From: a bacterium UBA1790 | Lineage (GTDB): Bacteria; Bacteroidota; Bacteroidia; Bacteroidales; Muribaculaceae | Assembly (NCBI GenBank): GCA_002314465.1 | Contig: DCGA01000068.1 | Coordinates: 1 to 6,516 of the forward strand | DNA length: 6,516 nt | Direction: 5' to 3' | In this document: piece after piece, positions 1 to 6,471 of the stretch | Layout of the letters: each line of letters opens with the position of its first letter | How positions within the stretch are numbered: the first letter of the stretch is position 1 | Translations under genes and position numbers: made by a program | The notes under the pieces: model-generated | What the model was told of the DNA's origin: nothing | Databases searched by the model: none | Seen by the model: only the letters and a program-made list of their open reading frames with translations

Positions 1-2286
1 TCCACTGAACAGATAGCCCACGTTCACGCCGTACACGTCGGTCGTCGCCACGGCATTACCCACGAGCAGGTTGGTGCTGCTTGCGGGGGTTGTAGCGGGT
101 CGTTTTAACTTATAGATAGTGCCGTTCTCGTAGCCTGTGAGGATGAGACCGGTGTTGGCAGGAGTGTAGTTCTGCTGCGCGGTCTTTGCCAACTTGGCAC
201 TGGCATCATAACTTGTGACAGCGTAGGCCTTTATATTCATATTTCTCCAGTCGACGGGGTGGTTAATCGAGAAACTTGTGCAACCATTGTCATTGTACAA
301 CTGGAAATAGCCGTTAAAGCAGTCCTTCATCTCACGGGTATCGCTGGAGAGTTTGGTCCAATTGGCAGCGCTCTTGGTGTAGTCGCAGAAAGTTCTCCAG
401 TCTACATAGCACACGAAGTCTGCTGCATTGCCCCCGAAGAACTGTTCTCCCCATGAGCGAGTGTCGTCTTGACTCAAGAGGGTGAGGTCCTTGAGCTTAG
501 AGCAGTTTACCCATGCCATCTTGCCGAGGTAGGAACAAGTGCTGGGAATGGTCATCTCGGTGATAGAAGTGCCGTAGAAAGCATAGCTACCCACGCGTTC
601 AAGTTTGTCGGGCAGAGTTACAGATGTGCATGCAGTAATCCCGTAGAGCAAGCTGTCGCCCATTGCGGTCATCAGGTATTTCCTGTTGGCGTTATTTGCT
701 ATGTCTGTTTCATAAAGATCTCCTTGATATTTTGAAGAGGTTGCGCCAGTCATTACCGTTGCAATCTTGGGGTTGTATACATACTTCGCCTTGCCAGCGT
801 AGGTTACGCCATCAACAGTAACCGGAGTGTTGCTTGTCACGGTCATGAAATAGCGTTGGTTATCGTGGCTGTTATTGAGGCAGAAGTCGTAGGCACCGGC
901 GCAAACGTCGAGTTTACCCCATTGCTCGTGCTGCTTGTACTGCAGCACGACACCAGTAGGCACATATAATTTGCATGATGCTGGTATGTCTGTGAGTACC
1001 CAGTTAGTAAATTCGTAAAACTTCTGCCTGTTAAGAATCAACTCTTCGAGCTGTGAAAGACCTGCAAAAGCATAGCGGTTAAGTGACTTAGTTGTTGACG
1101 GGACAAGAAGTCGCTTGAAAGTGTTATTGTAGAATGCTTTGTATCCCAGAAAATAAAAGCCATAGGGCAGAATGATGTCGTGACTTATGGGGCAATCTTG
1201 AAAAGCTTGAGCCTCGATAGCCTTGAGGTTGGGATTAAGTAATAACTTGGTGAGATTGCTTTGCTTGTAGAATTCATATTCCCCCACAGTGTCGACATTG
1301 GCGCCCAAAGAGAGGTGATAGTTGTGTGTAGCCGAGTTGACAATGAGCGCGCCAACCTTGGTGACAGCCAATTTCCTGCCAGAGCAGTTTTCGGTAACGT
1401 AGTCGGGAACATAGATGGTTCCGGTTTTGGTAATGTCTTCGCAATGGGTCATCATAGCACGGCCGTCGTAGTCAACGCCGTTGATGGTCTCGGGCTTAGT
1501 GCTGGTGACAGTGAACTGTCCGGGAAGTCCCATGGTACCGTCATTCGGGCCGAAAGAAGTTGCGTTAATGTCTCCACTGCCCGCGAGAATTGTCCCCCAT
1601 TCTTGCCATTGATTGTGTTTTTTATAGTCGCTGAGGAGTTCATAAGGAACGTAAAGAGTGGTCTTCTTACAGTCCTTGAAATATTCCTGGTTGGAACTGA
1701 TGTCGGGGACAGTCTTTGTGTTGCAAGAAAGAAAGTTGAGCGAGGTGCATCCGCGGAACGTATAGAAATAATTGGCAAATGATGTTACCGAACTCGGGAT
1801 ATATACGGATCTTAAGGCGGTGCTGTTTTCAAAGGCACTGCCCTCAATTGTCGTAACACCGTAAGGAATGCGTATTAACGTCAGTTTGTTACATTCGGAG
1901 AAGGCACCCTGCCCGATAGTCTTGATTGTGGGAGGGAAATCGAGTCCGATAAGATTTGTTGCGTAATTACCTTTGGGGAAAGCTATGAGCTTGGTTTGCT
2001 CCTTGTCGAAAAGCATATCTTTGTATGCCGAGAACTGGGTGTTGTTGTCATTAACGCTGAAAGCGGTTATCGAGGTACAACCGTTGAATGCGGTCGCGGC
2101 TATCGTTGTAACCGAAGCGGGAATTTCAACTTTTGGCAGTTTGGTGCAATTCTCGAATGCTTTCATGGCGATTGAGTTGACACCCTCCTGCAGAATCAAT
2201 GAGGTGATGCCCGAGCATCCGCTAAAAGCACTGTTCTTGATGGCCGCGGCAGGAATGCTTACTGTGCCAGTGAGGGATGTGCAATT
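1..2286 (-). pseudogene. BspA-like LRR surface protein, downstream part (after in-frame stop; runs off the window)
   Basis: This is the continuation, in the same frame, of the gene that starts at 2622. After TAA at codon 112 there is no further stop in 762 codons down to base 1. Numbering codons from the start at 2622, LRR_5/BspA-type repeats (AF..C patterns such as AFSGC, AFENC, AFNGC) fill about 113-300. A linker motif LYVPYELLSDYKKHNQWQEW (323-342) closes the first module. A second module follows, with another linker at 552-573 (LYVP...YKQHEQWGKL), then a third, with a weaker linker near 735-757. Residues about 770-874 look different and beta-rich, with PANTGLIL and NLLVGN, as in the C-terminal parts of Bacteroidales surface proteins. 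BspA-family proteins are secreted and some bind host proteins or other cells; the ligand here is unknown. The first in-frame ATG after the stop is codon 153, with no signal peptide, so a restarted product would probably stay in the cytoplasm. The true C-terminus lies outside the window. Confidence 0.82.
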
Positions 2287-2289
2287 TTA
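2287..2289 (-). other. in-frame premature TAA stop
   Basis: Codon 112 of the LRR gene is TAA where the repeat pattern (YAF-x-NC) calls for a variable residue. The reading frame is identical on both sides, so this is a substitution rather than an insertion or deletion. One base change from GAA, CAA, AAA, TCA or TAC/TAT would produce it; AFENC with GAG occurs later in the same protein. The following base is A. TAA also ends the yfhO gene, so it serves as a normal stop in this genome. Confidence 0.9.
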
Positions 2290-2622
2290 GAAAGCGTATT
2301 GGCCTATAGACTTGAGGTTGGTGTTTGACGCAATATTCAGTCCGGTGATTTTGCTGTTGGAATCAAAAGCATCGTCGGCGATTGAGACAACGTCGTAGGT
2401 TTTTCCTGCGCGAGTAAGAATGTTGGGAAACTGGACAACGATACTGGTCTTTGAGTTGCCTGTTGTGCTCAATCCTTTAACAGCGAGTTTGCCGTTGCCG
2501 TCAGACGATGCCTCTTGTGTTATCTCATATTTGAAATTCAAATAATCATATGTGTCGCCCACAGCCGCCGAAGCAATGATGGACGTCATTAACAACAAAG
2601 ATAGTAATAAGTTCTTTTTCAT
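2287..2622 (-). CDS. BspA-like LRR protein, N-terminal fragment with signal peptide, cut short by TAA
   Basis: This 111-residue open frame is the 5' end of a larger LRR surface-protein gene, not a complete small protein. Residues 1-20 form a clear signal peptide: KK at positions 2-3, a leucine-rich core, and small residues (ASAA) before VGDTYDYL. Residues 22-50 resemble the N-terminal cap of Bacteroidales BspA-like proteins. The first LRR elements follow, VVSIADDAFDSNSKITGLNI and LKSIGQYAF. The frame ends right after 'YAF', where the family motif continues AF-x-x-C; the bases after TAA do encode N-C-T-S-L. Translation of this piece alone would give a short secreted stub with about one and a half repeats. 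The ATG at 2620-2622 is chosen because it directly precedes the signal peptide. The gene follows the methyltransferase-like gene after 36 bases and may share its transcript. Confidence 0.85.
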   Translation of the reverse strand: MKKNLLLSLLLMTSIIASAAVGDTYDYLNFKYEITQEASSDGNGKLAVKGLSTTGNSKTSIVVQFPNILTRAGKTYDVVSIADDAFDSNSKITGLNIASNTNLKSIGQYAF

Positions 2623-2658
2623 ATTTGTATTGTTTTTATTGTTTTCGTTAGGTTGGGG
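2623..2658 (-). promoter_or_regulatory. A-rich leader of the LRR gene without Shine-Dalgarno
   Basis: These 36 bases separate the TAG of the methyltransferase-like gene from the LRR start. Read on the minus strand, the half nearest the ATG is almost only A with some T and C (AATAAAAACAATACAAAT). This is the usual initiation context in Bacteroidetes, where Shine-Dalgarno sequences are generally absent. I see neither a TAnnTTTG element nor a terminator in this gap, so the gene is either read through from upstream or has a promoter inside the 3' end of the preceding gene. Confidence 0.5.
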
Positions 2659-3378
2659 CTACAACCACAGCACGAAGTCCTCGCGCTGGAGTTTGGGAGT
2701 TGCAATGAGAATAGCCGTCTTCTCGTTGGTGTAGGTCTGTCCCATGGACATCGCTTGTTTGCAGTCGAGCCACAAGCGCTTCGTGCCGTTGTTGCCGTCG
2801 ATGCCTCGCATAATCACCACTGCACGGGTGGCAAGGATGCGCTGCAGGTAGGCTGTGAGGGCTTTATAGTCGTCGCCGGGAGTCGTGCCGTCGATATAGA
2901 CGAACGGCATTCCGCCAGGGGTCAGTGCTGCCTCATAGGCGCTGATGGCGTTGTCGATGGAGTTGCACACGGTTACACGTTCTCCCATGGGAGCAATGAC
3001 TCGTGCGGCAACGCTATCGGGGTCGAGTATCGGTTGGTACAGCCACAGGCGGCTTGTCGACGACACGGCAAGCATGCTCGCTGTGGTCAGTGCGTGTCCG
3101 GCTCCCACCTGCAGGATGTGGTCGGGGTTGAACTCATTGGTGATGCGGAACAACTGCTTGGCGTCCTTGTTTGCAATGACCTTGGGGCTGTTGCGCTGTT
3201 CATCGTTTAACCTGACAACGGTGGCGTGCAGCGTGTCGAGTTGCTCATAGCAATAGTAGGGCAAGCTCTGTCCCAGCACCTCGCGTACAAACCTGTAGGC
3301 AAACGGCGAGTGGATGCCAAAACCGCGGCTGCGGCGCTGGCGCCTCCATGCTGTGCAATATCGCTTGATAAGACCCAT
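2659..3378 (-). CDS. SAM-methyltransferase-fold protein of the Bacteroidetes 'GIHSPF' family
   Basis: The 239-residue protein is probably cytoplasmic; no signal peptide or membrane segment is visible. Its N-terminus has a basic stretch (WRRQRRSR, 11-18), then GFGIHSPFAYRFVREVL (19-35) and a YYCYEQLD segment. This pattern is one I associate with a Bacteroidetes family annotated as class I SAM-dependent methyltransferases, typically about this long. A Rossmann-like strand with a glycine motif is at 88-104 (ILQVGAGHALTTASMLA), and FVYIDG at 159-164 matches the later strand seen in O-methyltransferase-like proteins. The C-terminus (LQREDFVLWL) also fits the family. Several acidic positions expected for SAM or metal binding look replaced: Q before the glycine motif, and RGIDGNN near 191-197 where I recall a DDIHWS-like motif. 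Activity is therefore uncertain and the substrate unknown. The gene starts 17 bases after yfhO, suggesting co-transcription. Fold and family are fairly likely; enzymatic function is inference. Confidence 0.75.
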   Translation of the reverse strand: MGLIKRYCTAWRRQRRSRGFGIHSPFAYRFVREVLGQSLPYYCYEQLDTLHATVVRLNDEQRNSPKVIANKDAKQLFRITNEFNPDHILQVGAGHALTTASMLAVSSTSRLWLYQPILDPDSVAARVIAPMGERVTVCNSIDNAISAYEAALTPGGMPFVYIDGTTPGDDYKALTAYLQRILATRAVVIMRGIDGNNGTKRLWLDCKQAMSMGQTYTNEKTAILIATPKLQREDFVLWL

Positions 3379-3395
3379 CTATTGCTGTGTTATTG

Positions 3396-5927
3396 TTAAG
3401 CCTTGGTCTCTTCCTTAGCTTCGTTTTCTTCCTTCTTGCGTCCCATGAACACTGCCACGTTGATTGCCGCCAGCAATGCGATGTAGATTGCGATGATTGC
3501 CACGGTAGCGATGCCCTCGGTGCTGTGTACCTCCTGGGGGTCGAAGTGGAATACAATCTCATGGTCGCCGGCGGGAACCTGCAGCGCACGCAGCACGTAG
3601 TTCACACGGCCCATCTGGGCAGGCTTGCCGTCGATAGTGACGTTCCAGCCCCAGGGGAAGTAAATCTCGCTGAACACAGCCAGACCGTCCTTAGCGCTGT
3701 GGCTCTTGTAGGTGAGTTTGTTGGGCGCGTAGGTTGTTTCGTAGATAGTGTCGCCGGGTGTTGAGGGAACGGGCTGCTTGAGCACGTCCTTGAACTTAGC
3801 GTCGGCAACTGCCGACGTGGCGGGGTTGAACTTGTCGAGGAACGCCATTTCCTTGTCGGCATTGTCGACATAGGTGAGCGAGTCGACAAACCATGCGTTG
3901 CCCAGAGCCTCGGGATTGAGTTGGGCATTATTGTCGTCGACGATAAAGTACTTGGTGTTGAGCATGTTGAACACGCTCATGTTATTCTTGGTGATCTGAC
4001 GGTTAATCAGGTCGTTGTAGCGTGTGAGCTTTGCAGCGTGGTAACCGCCCACGGTCTTGTGGAAATAGGACGGCATAGCCTCGCCGAAGTGCTGCACATC
4101 GAGCACGCGGTAGTTGATGTCCTTGTCGGCCAGAATTTTCTCGTCGACAGGACGCTTGCTGATGGCTGCGGTGTTGCTCTCGGCGGGAACGAATGTGTCC
4201 TCGTTGATGTAGCGCTTGTTAACTGCGAAGAGGTCGACGAGCACGATGACAGTGACGAGTGCTGCGGCAACCTTGTCGTTGAGTTTGCCCTTGACAAAGA
4301 GCAGAAGCACGCCGCCGCCCAACACGAGGATGAAGAGGCTGCGCAGAGCATCGCTGCTAACCATGCCGCCGCGAACTGCCTGGATGGCCTCGTCGAGGGT
4401 GGGGAACTGCTGCAATTGTCCTGTGTTGATGAGCGACTCGGTCTCTTGTGCCGAGTAGAGGCTGCCGAAGATGCCGGGCACCATTGTGGCAAGCAGGCAC
4501 ACGAGTATGCAGAAGCCGAATGTGCCGAAGAAAGCACCCTTATGTTTCTTGAAGAAGTCTTCCTCGGTGAGCATCTGCTGCAATGCGAGCACCGCCAGCA
4601 ACGGCATGGTGAACTCGGCAATGACGAGGATGCTCGACACGGTGCGGAACTTGTTGTACATGGGGAAGTAGTCGATGAACAGGTCGCTGAACCACATCAT
4701 GTTGTGTCCCCACGACAGGAATATAGACAGGATGGTAACGACCACGAGACCCCACTTAACGGGACCCTTGACAACCACGCAGCCAAGCAGGAAGAGTGCA
4801 AAGATGAGCGCTCCCACGTAGACGGGGCCGTTGGTCATGGGTTGGTCGCCGAAGTACTGCGGGAACTGGCCCAGGTACTGGTATTCCTGTGCGCCCATTT
4901 CGCCGGCGTCGTACATCTTCTCGGCCTTGCTCACGTCGCTCAGCGCCATCATCTTGTTGTCGCCGTGCTCGGGCTTGATGGTAGCGCCGCCTTTCACGTT
5001 GGGGATGAGCAGGGTGAAAGTCTCGCTCTTGCCATAACTCCACTGGGTGATGTATTCCTTGTCGAGGCCACCCTCGCTTGCGGTAGAGGACTGCTCGCCC
5101 TCAAGGGGTGAGAGTTCGCTGTGACCGCTACGCATGGTCTCTTTAGAGTATTTGTAGGTGAGGTAGAGGTTGGGGGCATTGGCAGCCAGAGCCGCACCGC
5201 CCGCCAACGCGAGTGCACTGGTGGCGATAATCCATTGCTTCACTTCCTTTTCCTTGATAGCCTTCACGAGGTAAGCGATGGCGATGGCAGCGATGACAAA
5301 GCCGAAGTAGTAGGTCATCTGCACATGGTTGCTCATGAGCTGCAGCGCTGCAAAGATGGCTGCAAGGGCTGCACCGCCCAGATACTTGCCGCGATAGCAC
5401 CACACGATGCCCGCGATAGTGGGAGGCACATAGGCCAGCGTGAGCAGTTTCCAGATGTGGCCTGCGCCTATGAGAATGAGGAAGTAACTTGAGAAACCAT
5501 AGGCTATGGCGCCCATGATTGCGAGATACCATCTCACCTTGAATGCAAGTAGCAGGATGAAGAAGCCCAGCATCATGATGAATATCCAACTCACGGGAGA
5601 GGGGAAGCCCAGGGTGTAGACCTTGTCGAACCATGCCAGATAGGGCGAACTTGAATAGGTGGGACGAATCTGGAAGGTGGGCATACCGCCAAAGAGTGCG
5701 TCGGTCCAGCGTGAGATCTCGCCGGTGTTAGAAGCATGCACAAGGATTTCCTGGCCGTTGGCCATACCTTGTATCACGTCGCTCTGGTGCAGGGCGTCGC
5801 CGTTGACATCGTTGGGGTAAAAGAAAATCCATGAAATTGCGGCAAAGGTTGCCACGGCGATGACGAAGTTAAGAATCGAGCGCAGTGTGACCGAGCCAAA
5901 GAGTTTTTTGTCCATTTTGTTCTCCAT
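3396..5927 (-). CDS. yfhO: YfhO-family polytopic membrane protein (putative GT-C-type glycosyltransferase)
   Basis: This 843-residue inner-membrane protein has the length and layout of Bacteroidetes YfhO proteins. I count about 14 hydrophobic segments: near 19-37, 111-129, 133-154, 161-178, 182-198, 206-224, 231-251, 367-386, 391-407, 429-450, 464-486, 528-546, 553-569 and a last one at 804-828. A charged KKEENEAKEETKA tail follows the last. Family-like motifs are TGEISRWTDALFGGMPTFQI (68-87), SNHVQMTYYF (199-208), GLDKEYITQWSYG (287-299), GDQPMTNGPVY (360-370) and MYNKFRTV (423-430). The segment between the last two membrane spans is a large, probably extracytoplasmic domain ending in GWNVTIDGK and VPAGDHEIVFHFDP (760-797). 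Acidic residues in the first loop (D40, D44, D50) are candidates for the GT-C active site. In Bacillus subtilis, YfhO is implicated with CsbB in lipoteichoic acid glycosylation; Bacteroidetes lack that polymer, so the acceptor here is unknown. The start at 5927 has an A-rich leader; M5 is a possible alternative. It is the first gene of the cluster. Confidence 0.88.
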   Translation of the reverse strand: MENKMDKKLFGSVTLRSILNFVIAVATFAAISWIFFYPNDVNGDALHQSDVIQGMANGQEILVHASNTGEISRWTDALFGGMPTFQIRPTYSSSPYLAWFDKVYTLGFPSPVSWIFIMMLGFFILLLAFKVRWYLAIMGAIAYGFSSYFLILIGAGHIWKLLTLAYVPPTIAGIVWCYRGKYLGGAALAAIFAALQLMSNHVQMTYYFGFVIAAIAIAYLVKAIKEKEVKQWIIATSALALAGGAALAANAPNLYLTYKYSKETMRSGHSELSPLEGEQSSTASEGGLDKEYITQWSYGKSETFTLLIPNVKGGATIKPEHGDNKMMALSDVSKAEKMYDAGEMGAQEYQYLGQFPQYFGDQPMTNGPVYVGALIFALFLLGCVVVKGPVKWGLVVVTILSIFLSWGHNMMWFSDLFIDYFPMYNKFRTVSSILVIAEFTMPLLAVLALQQMLTEEDFFKKHKGAFFGTFGFCILVCLLATMVPGIFGSLYSAQETESLINTGQLQQFPTLDEAIQAVRGGMVSSDALRSLFILVLGGGVLLLFVKGKLNDKVAAALVTVIVLVDLFAVNKRYINEDTFVPAESNTAAISKRPVDEKILADKDINYRVLDVQHFGEAMPSYFHKTVGGYHAAKLTRYNDLINRQITKNNMSVFNMLNTKYFIVDDNNAQLNPEALGNAWFVDSLTYVDNADKEMAFLDKFNPATSAVADAKFKDVLKQPVPSTPGDTIYETTYAPNKLTYKSHSAKDGLAVFSEIYFPWGWNVTIDGKPAQMGRVNYVLRALQVPAGDHEIVFHFDPQEVHSTEGIATVAIIAIYIALLAAINVAVFMGRKKEENEAKEETKA

Positions 5928-5959
5928 ATATCTGTTTTGTTTTTTTTGTCTTTACATGT

Positions 5960-5979
5960 ACGCGCGCATATGCGCACGT
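5960..5979 (-). promoter_or_regulatory. GC-rich hairpin in the yfhO leader
   Basis: On the minus strand ACGTGCGC and GCGCGCGT pair through 8 positions (one G-U) around an ATAT loop. The core, 5964-5975, is a perfect 12-base palindrome (GCGCATATGCGC). It lies between the predicted promoter element and the yfhO start, about 33 bases from the ATG, and is followed by an A-rich stretch without obvious structure. It could be a leader RNA hairpin or a DNA-binding site for a dimeric protein; the sequence does not say which. Confidence 0.5.
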
Positions 5980-5989
5980 GTCCAATTTG

Positions 5990-5997
5990 CAAAGATA
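5990..5997 (-). promoter_or_regulatory. -7 element of a Bacteroidetes-type promoter for yfhO
   Basis: Read on the minus strand the bases are TATCTTTG, an exact match to the TAnnTTTG consensus of the primary sigma factor in Bacteroidetes. The element lies 62 bases upstream of the yfhO ATG, implying a leader of about 55 bases. A clear TTTG at -33 is missing; the nearest candidate (TTTA, about 15 bases upstream of the element) is weak and lies closer than usual. Confidence 0.55.
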
Positions 5998-6126
5998 GTG
6001 ATTTTTTTTGACTAAACGGGTGTGAGAGGTGATTTTTAGACTAAAAGAACAAAAAGACTATATGGCTTCGCGTGGGTGTGTTATTGCAGGGCGGGGATTT
6101 TTAGACAGACCCGAGCGAACGAGCTG

Positions 6127-6184
6127 GATGGAGCGAGTAGCGGAGAGTGGGCGTAGCCCGTGCCGCGAATGCCGAGCCTCCATC
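6127..6184. repeat. GC-rich nested inverted repeat (REP-like structured element)
   Basis: GATGGAG (6127-6133) is complementary to CTCCATC (6178-6184). Inside it, GCGG (6140-6143) can pair with CCGC (6163-6166), and GGGC (6149-6152) pairs with GCCC (6156-6159) around a GTA loop. The nested arrangement and GC-rich composition contrast with the AT-rich repeats on both sides. It could be a REP-like palindrome or a short structured RNA; no promoter or T-tract is attached, so I do not call an RNA gene. Confidence 0.5.
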
Positions 6185-6223
6185 AACAACAAAAGGGTCT
6201 TTGAGGGTGATTTAAGGACAAAA

Positions 6224-6337
6224 GGGATTTTTAACTGAAAGAAATTACGATAAATTACAAGAAATTAAGCTTCGCGATGGGGGATTTTTAACTGAAAGAA
6301 ATTATCCAAAATTAGGATAAATTGGGCTTCGCGTGGG
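6224..6337. repeat. two 57-bp tandem repeat units
   Basis: Unit 1 is 6224-6280 and unit 2 is 6281-6337. The first 24 bases of each are identical (GGGATTTTTAACTGAAAG and on). Overall 46 of 57 positions match, with differences concentrated in the AT-rich middle. Both end in GCTTCGCG plus G-rich bases. A third unit appears to start at 6338 but loses similarity within a few bases. Confidence 0.9.
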
Positions 6338-6371
6338 GGATTGGCCTCACATAGATCTTGGTGACCTCGCG

Positions 6372-6398
6372 GATTTAGCAGATTTAATAGATTATTTG
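6372..6398. repeat. short 9-base periodic AT-rich tract
   Basis: Three successive 9-base units GATTTAGCA, GATTTAATA and GATTATTTG share GATT(T)A. The tract is short and degenerate. It separates the 57-base repeats from the hairpin near the right edge. Confidence 0.5.
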
Positions 6399-6436
6399 TT
6401 TTTATGTGCTTTTAGTCAAGGAACAGGGGTATATAT

Positions 6437-6470
6437 AAAAAAATAATCCTCGACATCAACGTCGGGGATT
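6437..6470 (-). terminator. possible intrinsic terminator, minus strand
   Basis: AATCCTCGAC (6445-6454) and GTCGGGGATT (6461-6470) pair over 10 positions with one mismatch (G-U on the plus-strand RNA, A-C on the minus) around a 6-base loop. Read on the minus strand, the stem is followed after one A by seven T (6437-6443), as in a Rho-independent terminator. It would end transcripts arriving from a minus-strand gene beyond the right edge, insulating yfhO. On the plus strand there is no T-run after the stem, but the hairpin could instead be part of a leader RNA for a gene to the right. Confidence 0.5.
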
Positions 6471-6471
6471 G

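Larger units (their letters stand above)
5998..6350. repeat. gene-free region built of degenerate interspersed repeats
   Basis: Five copies of a GATTTTT(T/A)nACT-like core begin near 6000, 6031, 6096, 6226 and 6283. Three copies of GCTTCGCG begin at 6065, 6269 and 6326, in the same orientation and usually at the far end of a repeat unit. The segment 6031-6076 is a shortened version of the 57-base units found at 6224-6337. No open frame here has protein-like composition or a plausible start. The layout fits a non-coding intergenic repeat family that has partly decayed; whether it occurs elsewhere in the genome cannot be seen from this window. Confidence 0.65.

Noticed and set aside
1261..1782. 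A 173-codon plus-strand frame opposite the LRR gene
   Set aside because: It is codon-aligned with the antisense of the LRR frame and shows no domain; the minus-strand LRR reading explains the region.
2287..2289. Recoding of TAA as a sense codon or programmed readthrough
   Set aside because: TAA ends the yfhO gene normally, there is no visible stimulatory structure or known recoding context, and a point mutation or sequencing error is simpler.
2653..3210. A 185-codon plus-strand frame opposite the methyltransferase-like gene
   Set aside because: Its composition is cysteine-, histidine- and glycine-rich without motifs, and it is fully covered by the better-supported minus-strand gene.
3921..5111. 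A 396-codon open frame on the plus strand opposite yfhO
   Set aside because: It is antisense to a well-supported membrane protein, has no recognisable motif, is rich in H, E, A and V as expected from the complement of hydrophobic codons, and lacks an A-rich leader.
6029..6238. A 69-codon plus-strand frame in the repeat region
   Set aside because: It starts at GTG inside a repeat core, runs through the inverted repeat, and ends in another repeat; the protein has no family resemblance.
5998..6350. A CRISPR array
   Set aside because: Units are 57 bases, directly adjacent, without uniform unique spacers, and other copies are irregularly placed and degenerate.
6391..6398. A plus-strand TAnnTTTG promoter element (ATTATTTG) for a gene to the right
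   Set aside because: The first two bases do not match and no TTTG lies at the expected upstream distance.
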